A stretch of 64,000 nucleotides of DNA from Gordonia sp. SL306 (GCF_026625785.1 NZ_CP113063.1:1984001-2048000); one strand, 5' to 3'. Positions 27,904 to 39,207 are shown, numbered from the stretch's first letter. Made by a program: numbers and translations. The notes: generated by a model from the letters alone, not told the origin.

Positions 27904-28554
27904 TCACCGCGCTCGCATCATCCTCGTCGGACGCATCCGGGTGGATTCCGGGAGCCATTGATTGACGCTGCGGCGCACGGTGAACATGGCCGCGACGATC
28001 AGCAGCGCGAACTGGATCCACGAGATCACGACCATCGCCGACCACACCTCCGGGTACTGGAACAGCAGGTCGATGCCGATCGGGATGCACAGCAGGTTGA
28101 CCACCACGGCCGCGAGGAAGAAGTTCCGGCAGTTGCGGCTGTTGTGATGCGCCGCGGCGACGAGCAGCGCGTATTCGACCGCGAGGAACACGACGATCAT
28201 GATCAGCATGAACGGCGGGAAGAAGCCGGCCAGTGAGTCGACCTGACCTTGCGGGCTCGCATTGCGCGGGTCGTCGATCACACCGTCGAGCAGTCGTTGC
28301 CGCAGTGCGTCGCTGATCAGTCCGAGGTTGACGAAGCCGTAGACGACGCTGACCAGGCCGGCCGCCGCCGCACCCCAGAACGCGACGCGGGCGTGCAGCG
28401 ACAATGCCGCAGGCGCGGGCCCCGGGTCGTCGGTACGGGGCGGATACAGATTCGCCTGGTCGCGGTCCTTCGAACTCCGCTCGATCTCCGCCAGGTCCTC
28501 CGCATCGAGCTCGGCCTGCGACGGGATGCGATCGGGGTCGTCGGGTTGGGTCAT
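27904..28554 (-). CDS. Hypothetical four-helix membrane protein (216 aa)
   Basis: A charged cytoplasmic N-terminus (~50 residues, DPDRIPSQAELDAEDLAEIE) precedes four hydrophobic helices (about 57-80, 110-133, 143-163 and 170-192) and a short basic C-terminus. No recognised family. It is 40 bp downstream of the exported repeat-protein gene on the same strand and may share its transcript. Confidence 0.7.
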   Translation of the reverse strand: MTQPDDPDRIPSQAELDAEDLAEIERSSKDRDQANLYPPRTDDPGPAPAALSLHARVAFWGAAAAGLVSVVYGFVNLGLISDALRQRLLDGVIDDPRNASPQGQVDSLAGFFPPFMLIMIVVFLAVEYALLVAAAHHNSRNCRNFFLAAVVVNLLCIPIGIDLLFQYPEVWSAMVVISWIQFALLIVAAMFTVRRSVNQWLPESTRMRPTRMMRAR

Positions 28555-28594
28555 GGGCCGATTGTCCCATGCACCGCGAGCCGCTCCGGCCGGG

Positions 28595-30184
28595 TCATCG
28601 AGCGATCTTCAACATCCGGCCGAGGGTCGCCTGCCACATCGTCCCGTCGCGGGCGATCGTCCCCGTCAGCTCCAGCGGCTCGTCGATCGGCGCGTCGCCG
28701 ACCTTCAGGGTCCGGACACGACGTCCGGTCGCGAAGTCGGTGGCCACGTAGTCGACGGGACCGAGCTGCTGGACCGCCCCCGGCACGTACGGCCCGTACC
28801 CGAGCGCGTGAATGAGGCCGTCGGCACGGGACAGGCGGGGCAACGTCGCGATCCGGTCGTTGTTCTCCCAGACCCGGCGGCAGCCCTGAGCGGACACGTC
28901 GATCCGGGTCGATCCCCCGACGAACGGCGCGTTGGCAGGCACGCTCGGTCCGGTGACCGCCATGGGCGGGTACTGGTAGCCGTAGGTGCTCGGGATGACC
29001 AGTGAATTACCCCAGGCCATCGGCGAGTTTTCGGTGCCCTGGCCGGATCGGTCGAAGGCAGGCATCCGGCAGACGGTCGAGCCGGTGTCACTGTCGTAGA
29101 CGATCAGCTGCGGCCGCCGGGCGTTGTCGACGATCGCGACCCAGCCGTCGCCGCCGGGTCCGAAGTAGGTCGGCGTGGTGCCGGATCCCCAGGTCAACTG
29201 GCCAGGCATGCGAGCGGTCCCCCGGTCGTACGCGCGGCGCCACACCACTCGCGGGACGCCGTTCGCACTCGCACGCATCTCGTAGAGCGCGTGCGTCGTC
29301 AGCACGGAGGCGCCGTCGGCGCGGATGGAGAGCCCGTTGCCGAGTTCCTCCCCGCGCGGGAGATGCATCGACCGGACGTTGCGGGCCCCGTCCACCGTCC
29401 CGACGACACCGTGGGTCGTCGCGAACCAGACCCGTCCCGAGAAATCGGGTGCCAGCCCGGTGATGGCATCCCCCGCCGCGATGTGCTTCGCGACGTCGAT
29501 CCGGTCAGCGACGTAAACCTGCCACCCGCGTGCCGTCTTCCGGTGCGCGACACGGAGGATGGCGCCCGACCCGTCGGCCACGACCACCCGGTCCCGGTCG
29601 TCGAGGTAGCCGTAGACGCCCCCGAGCAGGCCGCCCTTGGCCAGCTGCAGACGCGCGACGGGAGCAGCGGTCGCCGGATCGAACAGGGTGACCGTGGGGA
29701 CGGCGACGGTGGGTGGTCCGGCGCCGGGAGCGGAGCGAGCGGGCCGATTCGTCACGGCGCCGGGAGCGGAGCGAGCGGGCCGATTCGTCACGGCGCCGGG
29801 AGCGGAGCGAGCGGGCCGATTCGTCACGGCGCCGGGAGCGGAGCGAGCGGGCCGATTCGTTGCCCCCGTCCCGACGAACTGGGTGCACAGCGATACCGGC
29901 ATGCCGTCGCGCCCGATGAACGTTGCGGCGCAGGCACCACCGGGCACCGACGATGCCGCGAGACGCGCACCCCGGCCCGGACCGGGGAAGGGCGTCGAGT
30001 CGGTGGACCACAGATCGCCGTGCATCAGCGAGGTGCCGGTCGGGCCGACTCCGGTGGTCGGCGATGGCGCAGCCGGTGCGGCATCGGCCGCCGAGCCGAG
30101 CAGACCCCAGGTCAGCAGGACCGCGACCAGAACCGCCGACCACCGAAACCGACCACCGCGCAACGCTCCACACCCCGACGACAC
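28595..30184 (-). CDS. Exported protein with 12-residue tandem repeats
   Basis: 529 residues from a GTG start, with a signal peptide (hydrophobic ~15-33, cleavage near ADAAPAA). A linker of about four RPARSAPGAVTN units follows (~110-155), encoded by a perfect 36-bp DNA repeat. The long C-terminal region has blocks such as GYLDDRDRVVVADGSGAILRV and FSGRVWFATTHGVVGTVDG, which look like beta-propeller blades. It contains several Cys. Function is unknown; a secreted or surface beta-propeller is my reading. Confidence 0.78.
   Translation of the reverse strand: MSSGCGALRGGRFRWSAVLVAVLLTWGLLGSAADAAPAAPSPTTGVGPTGTSLMHGDLWSTDSTPFPGPGRGARLAASSVPGGACAATFIGRDGMPVSLCTQFVGTGATNRPARSAPGAVTNRPARSAPGAVTNRPARSAPGAVTNRPARSAPGAGPPTVAVPTVTLFDPATAAPVARLQLAKGGLLGGVYGYLDDRDRVVVADGSGAILRVAHRKTARGWQVYVADRIDVAKHIAAGDAITGLAPDFSGRVWFATTHGVVGTVDGARNVRSMHLPRGEELGNGLSIRADGASVLTTHALYEMRASANGVPRVVWRRAYDRGTARMPGQLTWGSGTTPTYFGPGGDGWVAIVDNARRPQLIVYDSDTGSTVCRMPAFDRSGQGTENSPMAWGNSLVIPSTYGYQYPPMAVTGPSVPANAPFVGGSTRIDVSAQGCRRVWENNDRIATLPRLSRADGLIHALGYGPYVPGAVQQLGPVDYVATDFATGRRVRTLKVGDAPIDEPLELTGTIARDGTMWQATLGRMLKIAR
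29721..29860. repeat. 36-bp tandem repeat, about 4 copies, inside a coding region
   Basis: Copies begin at 29721, 29757, 29793 and 29829 and are identical except that the last diverges after 32 bases. Each starts GCGCCGGGAGCGGAGCGAGC. Because 36 is a multiple of three the reading frame is kept. Confidence 0.95.
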
Positions 30185-30274
30185 CGCGACAGCAAATCAC
30201 ATTTCCGCGAACGCCGGAAGCTTCTCGGTCAGCTCGATCCGGTCAGCTCGATTCGACGCTGGCGTCCACTCTCG

Positions 30275-31573
30275 TCATCGATCGAAGTTCGCCAGCAGGA
30301 AGTTCGTCGCAGGCAGAAGTGTGGTCAGCATCGGCAGCGCGTGGTTGACGACGAGACCCGGGAAGATCGCCGGGATTCCGTTGGTCACCAGCCGCACATC
30401 GGCGCCCTGGGCGCGCCAGTCACGCTCGAGCGTGACGACCTGACCGTACGGGATCACGTCGTCGTTGATGCCACCTTCGAGAAGCACCGGCGCATTGGGC
30501 TTCAGGGTGCCGATCCGCTGTTCGGCCACCACCTTCTTCGCCTCCGGGTTCCGGTCGATCACCTGCGAGAGCGGCTGGCCGGTCCTCGTCCACTGGTTGG
30601 TCCGCTGGAAGCCGAAGGCCAGGCCGGTGTCGCCGATGCACTGGGTGGCCACCTGCGACAGCACCCGCTTGCCGGCCGGGGTGGTCTCCCGGTCGAGGAT
30701 CGGACCCAGCTCCGGGTACCGAGCCGTCAAACCGTTGATCGCATAACCGATCCCACCGACGATGAACGTCCCGTCGATTCGGTCGATCACCTTGGCGAGA
30801 TCGGCGGGCGGAGCGCCGGCGTAGGTCGCCTTCACGTTCAGATCGGGTGCGTACGTCGCGGCCATCTCCGCCGCCGACGCGGCCGCGCCACCGCCCTGGG
30901 AGTAGCCGGAGAACCCGACCGGAGCATCGGCCCCGGCCTTCGACAGACGCAACGCGGCCCGCGCGCCGTCGAGCATGGCCGCGCCCGACTCACGACGGTT
31001 GACGTACGTATGGATGCCGGGTGTGCCCATCCCGATGTAGTCGGTGATGAACACCCGCACACCGTTGATGAGTAGCAGGTTGAGTTCGAGTGCCGTGTAG
31101 TTCACCGCGATGCTCGGCTTCGCCGGGTCGATGGCGAGCGGGAAGCTCATGAGTTTCGAGCCCGCGCACTGGTCTCCCTGGCCGACCGTCCCCGGTCCGA
31201 GCACGATCGTCGGTCGTTCGCCCTTGCCGCGCCACCCCGCGGTCGGTTCGACCAGGGTTCCGGTGACCGGCGCAGGCTTCCCGTCCTGGTAGCTGGATGT
31301 GTACATGACGCGGGTTGCGGTCCCGGGCCACTGGTTCTTCATGCCGGGGATCTGCAGGAGCAGAGGACTGGGCTGACTGCGGATGACCGAGCCGGGTTCG
31401 GACGCGAACGTCGACGGCGGTGTATAGAAATCACCGGCCGCCGATGCCGTCGGCGATGCCATCGTGATGCCAGCGGCGGCCACCAGTCCGGTGGTGACCA
31501 GGGCCGCCAATCGTTGCGTCGACCTCGATCTACGCGCCGATCGGCCGAACAGTTTCCCCCACGTTCTCTTCAT
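30275..31573 (-). CDS. Secreted lipase of the LIP family
   Basis: 432 residues. A basic start and hydrophobic segment (~20-45, ending SPTASAAG) form a signal peptide. The alpha/beta-hydrolase core shows the nucleophile elbow GFSGYSQGGGAA (Ser ~204), the acid in GGINDDVIPYGQ (~375), and a late His in NHALP (~415). TYVNRRESGAAMLDGARA and the overall length fit the secretory lipase family (PF03583-type). It should cleave lipid esters outside the cytoplasm. No strong ribosome site is visible. Confidence 0.88.
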   Translation of the reverse strand: MKRTWGKLFGRSARRSRSTQRLAALVTTGLVAAAGITMASPTASAAGDFYTPPSTFASEPGSVIRSQPSPLLLQIPGMKNQWPGTATRVMYTSSYQDGKPAPVTGTLVEPTAGWRGKGERPTIVLGPGTVGQGDQCAGSKLMSFPLAIDPAKPSIAVNYTALELNLLLINGVRVFITDYIGMGTPGIHTYVNRRESGAAMLDGARAALRLSKAGADAPVGFSGYSQGGGAAASAAEMAATYAPDLNVKATYAGAPPADLAKVIDRIDGTFIVGGIGYAINGLTARYPELGPILDRETTPAGKRVLSQVATQCIGDTGLAFGFQRTNQWTRTGQPLSQVIDRNPEAKKVVAEQRIGTLKPNAPVLLEGGINDDVIPYGQVVTLERDWRAQGADVRLVTNGIPAIFPGLVVNHALPMLTTLLPATNFLLANFDR

Positions 31574-31639
31574 GGAGAAGTAAGCTACCGCACAGTAACT
31601 TGGTCAGGTGACCCGGGCCATCATGGCGCCGGCCGGCGA

Positions 31640-33046
31640 TCAGATGACCAGACCCAACGCCAGCACCACCACGAGGCCCGTCACCGACAGCAGCGTCTCC
31701 ATCGCCGACCATGTCTTGAACGTCTGCCCGACACTCATCCCGAAGTACTCCTTGACCAGCCAGAACCCGGCGTCGTTCACATGGGAGAGGAACACCGAAC
31801 CGGCCCCGATGGCCAGGACCACCAACGAGATCTCACCCGAGCTCAATCCGTCGACGAGGCCGAGCATCAACGACGACGCCGTGATCGTTGCGACAGTGGC
31901 AGACCCGGTCGCGAGGCGGATGAGTGCCGCGAGGACCCAGGCGAGCAAGATCACCGAGATGTTCGCGCCCTTGGCCCAGTCGGCGAGCAATGTCCCGATA
32001 CCCGTATCCACCAGGACCTGTTTGAAACCGCCGCCGGCCGCCACGATCAGCAGGATGCCCGCGATGGCGGGCAGCGCGGCACCCGTGCACTTGGAGATCG
32101 TCTCGCGATCCATCCCCGACCCCCGGCCGAGGGTGAACATCCCGACGATGACGGCGATGAGCAGCGCGACGAGAGGTGTCCCGAGGATGTCGAGCACCCG
32201 CCGCACCATCTGGTCCTCGTCGTCGACGAAGATCTCGGCGAGAGCCTTGCCGAGCATGAGGACCACGGGCAGCAGGACGCTGAACATCGTGATCGCGAAG
32301 CTCGGTCGTTTCGTGGTCGTACCGTCGGCCGGATCCGCGTCGAACGTGTCCGGTACCGGGACCGTCACCCAGCGGCCTGCGAGCACCCCGAACAGCGGGC
32401 CCGACACGATGATCGTGGGGATCGCGACCACCACTCCGAGGGCGAGCGTGGTACCGAGATCGGCACCGAGGGCGTCGATGGCGACGAGCGGGCCCGGATG
32501 CGGCGGGACGAACCCGTGCATAGCCGAGAGACCGGCGAGTGCCGGGATGCCGATCGTGATCAGGCCCAGACCGGATCGTCGGGCCACCAGATAGATCACC
32601 GGCATCAACAACACGAGCCCGATCTCGAAGAACATCGGTAGCCCGATGATCGCGCCCACGAGGGCCATCGCCCACGGCAGCATGCGCGGCGATGCGTGCC
32701 CGACGATCGTGTCGACGATCTGGTCGGCGCCACCCGAGTCGGCGAGCAGCTTCGCAAACATGGCGCCGAGTGCGATCAGGATGCCGACTCCGGCGGCGGT
32801 CGTCCCGAAGCCGTCGGTGAAGGATTCGATGACTTTCGGAACCGTCTCGCCGGCAACGAGTCCCACCGTTGCACCGCCGCCGATGAGGGCGAGGAAGGGA
32901 TGGACCTTCCCGACGGTGATCGCGAGGACGATGACCGCGATACCGGCGAGCGCGGCGATGACGAGCTGACCGCCACCGGCCACCGGCTCGGGGAGTTCGG
33001 CGTCGGCGGCGAGCAGTGCCGTCGACGGGATCATGGTCGAGATCAT
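31640..33046 (-). CDS. gntP: Gluconate:H+ symporter (GntP family)
   Basis: 468 residues, about 12-14 helices. GLVAGETVPKVIESFTDGFG, GLPMFFEIGLVLLMPV and HGFVPPHPGPLVAIDALGAD are strong GntP family blocks. The GTG/ATG region overlaps the end of the gluconate kinase gene by 4 bp, so uptake and phosphorylation are translationally coupled. It imports D-gluconate across the inner membrane. Divergent from the FCD-type regulator, with kinase and carrier in one operon. Confidence 0.93.
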   Translation of the reverse strand: MISTMIPSTALLAADAELPEPVAGGGQLVIAALAGIAVIVLAITVGKVHPFLALIGGGATVGLVAGETVPKVIESFTDGFGTTAAGVGILIALGAMFAKLLADSGGADQIVDTIVGHASPRMLPWAMALVGAIIGLPMFFEIGLVLLMPVIYLVARRSGLGLITIGIPALAGLSAMHGFVPPHPGPLVAIDALGADLGTTLALGVVVAIPTIIVSGPLFGVLAGRWVTVPVPDTFDADPADGTTTKRPSFAITMFSVLLPVVLMLGKALAEIFVDDEDQMVRRVLDILGTPLVALLIAVIVGMFTLGRGSGMDRETISKCTGAALPAIAGILLIVAAGGGFKQVLVDTGIGTLLADWAKGANISVILLAWVLAALIRLATGSATVATITASSLMLGLVDGLSSGEISLVVLAIGAGSVFLSHVNDAGFWLVKEYFGMSVGQTFKTWSAMETLLSVTGLVVVLALGLVI

Positions 33047-33549
33047 GAGTTCGCCTCCCCGATCGAGAGCGCACCCACGAAGTCGTCGACGATCGCATCG
33101 ATGCTCTGATCCACGTCGATCACCACGCCCCGTTCACCGGGACCGAGCGGCTCGAGCGTCGCGAACTGCGACTCGAGCAGGGCCGGCGGCATGAAGTGCC
33201 CGGGGCGTGCGGATTGTCGGCGTGCGATGACCTCCATCGAGCCGTCGAGGTGGGCGAAGCACACCGTCGGCGCATGTCTGCGCAGCACGTCCCGGTAGGC
33301 GTGCTTCAGCGCGGAACAGCTCATCACGCCGCCGTCGGCGTGGTCGGCGAGCCAGTCCCCGATGGCCTCGAGCCACGGACGCCGGTCGTCGTCGTCGAGC
33401 GGATGCCCGGCCGACATCTTGGCGATGTTCTCCGGCGAGTGGAAGTCGTCGGCGTCGGCGAACGGAACCCGCAGCCGCTGGGCCAAGGCCGCCCCCACCG
33501 TCGACTTCCCGGACCCGGAAACTCCCATCACCACCACTGGTGATCGCAT
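33043..33549 (-). CDS. gntK: Gluconokinase
   Basis: 168 residues from the ATG at 33549, which has GAGGAG five bases upstream; the GTG at 33555 overlaps that site. The P-loop MGVSGSGKST (~8-17), ADDFHSPENIAKMSAGHPL and DDDRRPWLEAIGDWL are hallmark GntK segments. It phosphorylates gluconate to 6-phosphogluconate for the pentose phosphate pathway. It is the first gene of the gntK-gntP operon. Confidence 0.95.
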   Translation of the reverse strand: MRSPVVVMGVSGSGKSTVGAALAQRLRVPFADADDFHSPENIAKMSAGHPLDDDDRRPWLEAIGDWLADHADGGVMSCSALKHAYRDVLRRHAPTVCFAHLDGSMEVIARRQSARPGHFMPPALLESQFATLEPLGPGERGVVIDVDQSIDAIVDDFVGALSIGEANS

Positions 33550-33625
33550 CTGCACTCCTCACGTCGCTGTGCTGCTGGTCACAGAGAGTGCCTTAAACGT
33601 ATTACTTTTGCAATAGTTCGGCGCG

Positions 33626-33649
33626 ATACGTATGCCAATTGGCGTCCAA
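33626..33649 (+). promoter_or_regulatory. Candidate operator between gntK and the GntR regulator
   Basis: Three overlapping palindromes in the 125-bp divergent region: ATACGTAT (33626-33633), GCCAATTGGC (33634-33643) and TTGGCGTCCAA (33639-33649). The upstream part (33590-33617) is AT-rich and probably carries the promoter. Confidence 0.5.
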
Positions 33650-33674
33650 GCAATGCGAATGAGAAGATGAATTC

Positions 33675-34388
33675 GTGAGTCAGGACACATCAGGGGCGGG
33701 CGAGCTGCACGATCAGATCCTCGGCGCGGTCGGTCGGCCCATCGTCTCGGGCGCGCAACCCGTCGGCAGCGTGCTGACCCTGGACGGGATCTGCGCCGAG
33801 CACGGCGTCTCGCGGACCGTCGCGCGTGAGGTGATCCGGGTGCTGGAGTCGATGGGCATGGTCGCATCCCGGCGTCGCGTCGGGATCACCATCCAACCGC
33901 GGACGCGGTGGAGTGTGTTCGACCCGCGACTGATCCGCTGGCGACTCGACGGCGACGACCGCACCGAGTTCCTGCTGACACTCTCGGAACTACGCAGGGG
34001 CTTCGAGCCGGTGGCCGCCGCGCTGGCCGCCGAACGCGCCGACGAACATCAGTGCCGCATCTTGGCGGCGGCCGCGTCGGACATGGCCGTCCACGGCCGC
34101 ACCGGTGATCTGGACGCGTATCTGTTGGCCGACAAGATCTTTCATCGCGGGCTCCTCGAGGCGAGCGGCAACGAGATGTTCCACGCGCTCGCCGAGGTGG
34201 TCTACGAGGTGCTGGCCGGACGGACCCATCACGGCATGATGCCCGACAAGCCCAATCCGGAAGCCATCGCGCTGCATGACGATGTCGCCCGCGCCATCCG
34301 GCTCGGAGATCCGGTGGCGGCGGAGACCGCGATGCGGGCGATCATCGTCGAAGCGGCGTCTGCCGTCGTCGAGCCCACGGATTCCTGA
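33675..34388 (+). CDS. GntR-family (FCD domain) repressor of gluconate genes
   Basis: 237 residues from a GTG start. The winged helix-turn-helix (LTLDGICAEHGVSRTVAREV, then IRVLESMGMVASRRRVG) is followed by an FCD effector domain with LSELRRGFEPVAAALAAERA, ADKIFHRGLLEASGNEMF and IALHDDVARAIRLGD (metal or ligand residues Asp and His present). Its divergent position next to gntK-gntP makes it the likely gluconate- or 6-phosphogluconate-responsive repressor. Confidence 0.9.
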   Translation: MSQDTSGAGELHDQILGAVGRPIVSGAQPVGSVLTLDGICAEHGVSRTVAREVIRVLESMGMVASRRRVGITIQPRTRWSVFDPRLIRWRLDGDDRTEFLLTLSELRRGFEPVAAALAAERADEHQCRILAAAASDMAVHGRTGDLDAYLLADKIFHRGLLEASGNEMFHALAEVVYEVLAGRTHHGMMPDKPNPEAIALHDDVARAIRLGDPVAAETAMRAIIVEAASAVVEPTDS

Positions 34389-34391
34389 GCG

Positions 34392-34499
34392 CCCTTCGAG
34401 ACACTCCGCTGGCGCTCCGTTCCTCAGGGAACAGAAATGCTGCCGCAGCGCTTGCGAGCGCCGCGCCCTGAGGAGCGAGCTTGCGAGCGTCTCGAAGGG
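34392..34499. repeat. Long imperfect palindromic intergenic element
   Basis: CCCTTCGAGAC (34392-34402) and GTCTCGAAGGG (34489-34499) are perfect inverted ends. Inner CCTCAGGG and CCCTGAGG also pair. The pattern resembles dispersed palindromic repeats between genes in this lineage. Located between the stops of the GntR gene and asd, it may also act as a bidirectional terminator. Confidence 0.7.
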
Positions 34500-34511
34500 T
34501 CTATCTAACTC

Positions 34512-36805
<2,294 letters not shown>

Positions 36806-37052
36806 GTCGAACCACCTTCCGGGATTGTCGGATGCATCGGTTCGGATGCATCGCCCCTGCTCGGGATCGGTCTCCGATCGAGCATTCGGGGCCTTCCTTG
36901 CGGGCATCACCTTACCGGCGGCGCGGTAAGCGCCCGAATCGAGCGCCGTTCGCGCAGGCCAGACACGACGTCGGTGCGAGCGCCGGACGTGCAGAAAGTC
37001 CGGTGGACACCCGGAGCCGGACGGTCTTCTGGTCGTCGGCGGCGCATCGCCC

Positions 37053-37058
37053 TAACAT
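37053..37058 (+). promoter_or_regulatory. -10 box TAACAT, probably leaderless
   Basis: TAACAT ends 7 nt before the GTG at 37066 and no ribosome site is visible. Confidence 0.4.
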
Positions 37059-37065
37059 CGCTCAG

Positions 37066-38340
37066 GTGGCCACTGGAACCGACGTCGGCACGACCCCCGC
37101 TGGTCGTCGCGAACCAGACGACCGTCGGCCGGGTCCACAATCGGGCCAGAAGCGCTCCGCCGACCGTCCGTCGCGCCTGGGGTCTCGGCCTCACACGCCG
37201 CTGCGTACCTGGCTCCAGCCCATCCTGCTGTTCCTCGCCATCCGAGGTATCGGCATCCTGGTCCTCGCGCGTTTCGCTCAGCTTCGGGACACCACGCTCG
37301 GCGACGCGCTGTGGCTGTGGGACGGCAAGTGGATGGTGGCGATCGCCGAATACGGCTACGCCGACGTGCCGTTCACCCAGACCGACGCCCGTGGCCTGCA
37401 CACCCCCGACACCGCGTATGCCTTCTTCCCCGGTTATCCGATGCTGGTCGGCGCCGTGGCGAAGTTGCCGCTGATCACGCCCTACGGAGCCGCGATCACG
37501 GTGAATCTGGTCCTGGGCTGCATCGCCGCAGTGGGGGCTGCCCGCCTCGGCGCCCTGTGCGCCCGCGCGATGGCCGACAAGTCCCCGATCGGAGCGGTCG
37601 ATCCCCGTCGCACTGGACTGTTCCTCGTCGCCCTCTTTGCCGCGACGCCGATGTCGGTGGTGCTGAACATGGCCTACACCGAAGCGCTGTTCTGCGCCCT
37701 GGCGGTCTGGGCGCTGATCGGCATCCTGGAGCGGAACTGGCTGCTCGCAGGCATCTGCGCCTGCCTCGCGGGCGCCAGCAGGCCCACCGCGATGGTGCTG
37801 ATCGGAGTGGTGATGCTGGCGGCACTGCTGGCGCGACGCGACGGCTGGCGGGCGTGGGCGGCGGTGGTGATCAGTCCTCTCGGATATCTGGGCTACCTCG
37901 CCGTCGTGTGGGCCCACACGGGATCGCCGACGGGCTGGTTCACCATCCAGACCGTCGGCTGGGGCACCGAGTTCGACTGGGGCCGCGCCACCTTCGACTT
38001 CGTGAACGATGCACTCGTCCACGCTGGGGAGGTCGCGCCGGTTGCATCCGCCTGGATCATCCTGTCGACGATGGCGATGCTGGTGATCGCGGCGTGGTCG
38101 AGGCTGCCGTGGCCCGTGCTGCTCTATGGCGCGCTGGTCATCGCGTCCATCGTGTTGTCGAGCGGGTTGATGATGAGCCGCGCCCGACTGCTCCTACCGG
38201 CCTTTGTCCTGTTGGTACCCGTCGCGATGGTTCTCGCCCGCTGGCGCCCAGCGGTCGGGATCGCGACGATGGTGCCGATCGTCATCGGCAGCGCGTGGTT
38301 CGGAGCTCACATGCTCACGGTGTACCCACACGCGATGTAG
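37066..38340 (+). CDS. PIG-V-like membrane mannosyltransferase
   Basis: 424 residues from the GTG at 37066. A ~45-residue polar N-terminus is followed by about ten helices. WLWDGKWMVAIAEYGYADVPF (~80-100) matches the W-D-x-x-W/H-Y-x-x-I-A-x-x-G-Y signature of PIG-V/GT-C glycosyltransferases, with the catalytic-type Asp in the first extracytoplasmic loop. YAFFPGYPMLV and LNMAYTEALFCALAVWAL are further landmarks. It probably moves mannose from a polyprenyl phosphate donor onto an envelope glycolipid or glycoprotein. The acceptor is unknown. Confidence 0.85.
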   Translation: MATGTDVGTTPAGRREPDDRRPGPQSGQKRSADRPSRLGSRPHTPLRTWLQPILLFLAIRGIGILVLARFAQLRDTTLGDALWLWDGKWMVAIAEYGYADVPFTQTDARGLHTPDTAYAFFPGYPMLVGAVAKLPLITPYGAAITVNLVLGCIAAVGAARLGALCARAMADKSPIGAVDPRRTGLFLVALFAATPMSVVLNMAYTEALFCALAVWALIGILERNWLLAGICACLAGASRPTAMVLIGVVMLAALLARRDGWRAWAAVVISPLGYLGYLAVVWAHTGSPTGWFTIQTVGWGTEFDWGRATFDFVNDALVHAGEVAPVASAWIILSTMAMLVIAAWSRLPWPVLLYGALVIASIVLSSGLMMSRARLLLPAFVLLVPVAMVLARWRPAVGIATMVPIVIGSAWFGAHMLTVYPHAM

Positions 38341-38352
38341 CCGCCCCGACCC

Positions 38353-38485
38353 CTGCCGATCGTGCCCCACCTGCTGATCGAGCCCCACCTGCTGATCGAG
38401 TAGCGCGAACGGAGTGCGCGCGTATCGAGATCGCGCGCGCGTGCCTCGATACGTCGCTCGTTCCTCGCGACCACTCGATCGTCAG
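38353..38485. repeat. 18-bp tandem array running into a dispersed palindromic repeat
   Basis: Three 12-nt cores (CTGCCGATCGTG at 38353, CTGCTGATCGAG at 38371 and 38389) are separated by CCCCAC spacers. The last core runs into GATCGAGTAGCGCG...GTATCGAG, whose inverted partner is CTCGATACG...CACTCGATCGTCAG (38452-38485). A related single arm lies at 46609-46649. Confidence 0.75.
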
Positions 38486-38511
38486 TCGGCAGTCGGTGGC
38501 AGGCCTACCGA

Positions 38512-39150
38512 TCACCGACCCGGCGGTCGCAGACCGTCGAGGACCACGCCGATCAGCCGCCGGCGGGTCTCCTCGGTGTCCTCGGCCACGCACGTCATCG
38601 ACAAACCGCCCATCAGACGCGTGATGTCGACCGGTTCCACGTCGTCGCGAAAATCTCCACTGCGTCTACCGGCCTCGAGGATGGCGGTCATCAATTCCCG
38701 CGAGTTGGTGCGGGTTTCCTCGAAGACCGGCGCATCGTTGCCGACGGCGACAAGGATGGCTTCGCGCATCCCACGCTTCGTTCCCGCGGTCGCCATATAG
38801 GCCGCGAACATGCCCTCGAGTGCGGCGACGGCGGACTCGCTGTCCAGCAGGCGCCAGCCGTCGGCGACGATCTGCGCCGAGTAACTGCGGAACGTCGCCT
38901 CGAGCAACGCGGCGCGGTTCGGGAAGTGGCGATAGAGCGTCCCGACACCTACCCCGGCCTCGGCGGCGACCTTGTCCAGGGCGACATCGGTGCCCTCGGT
39001 GGCGAACAAGTCCTGCGCCGCTGCGACCAGCTTGTCGTAGTTGCGGGCCGCGTCGGCGCGGGTGGGCCGCTGGGATGCCGGAGCCGGCGCATTCGTCTCG
39101 TCATCGACGGCCTTCGCGGCAGGACGGGATCGGGCGCCCACGACATCCAC
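38512..39150 (-). CDS. TetR-family regulator next to the interrupted MFS gene
   Basis: 212 residues. After a Pro/Ala-rich N-terminal tail (~1-30), the helix-turn-helix is ALDKVAAEAGVGVGTLYRHF (~57-76). The C-terminal ligand domain includes VDITRLMGGLSMTCVAED. It is divergent from the MFS gene at 39299 and shares a perfect 45-bp dyad with it, so it very probably represses both itself and the exporter. Confidence 0.9.
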   Translation of the reverse strand: MDVVGARSRPAAKAVDDETNAPAPASQRPTRADAARNYDKLVAAAQDLFATEGTDVALDKVAAEAGVGVGTLYRHFPNRAALLEATFRSYSAQIVADGWRLLDSESAVAALEGMFAAYMATAGTKRGMREAILVAVGNDAPVFEETRTNSRELMTAILEAGRRSGDFRDDVEPVDITRLMGGLSMTCVAEDTEETRRRLIGVVLDGLRPPGR

Positions 39151-39207
39151 TCCTCACGGTCGGTACAGCATCTGTTTCGACACCACTGCTTCCACACAGC
39201 TGTTGCT

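Noticed and set aside
29721..29860. CRISPR-like direct repeats
   Set aside because: The 36-bp units are head-to-tail without spacers, lie inside a coding frame, and no cas genes are present.
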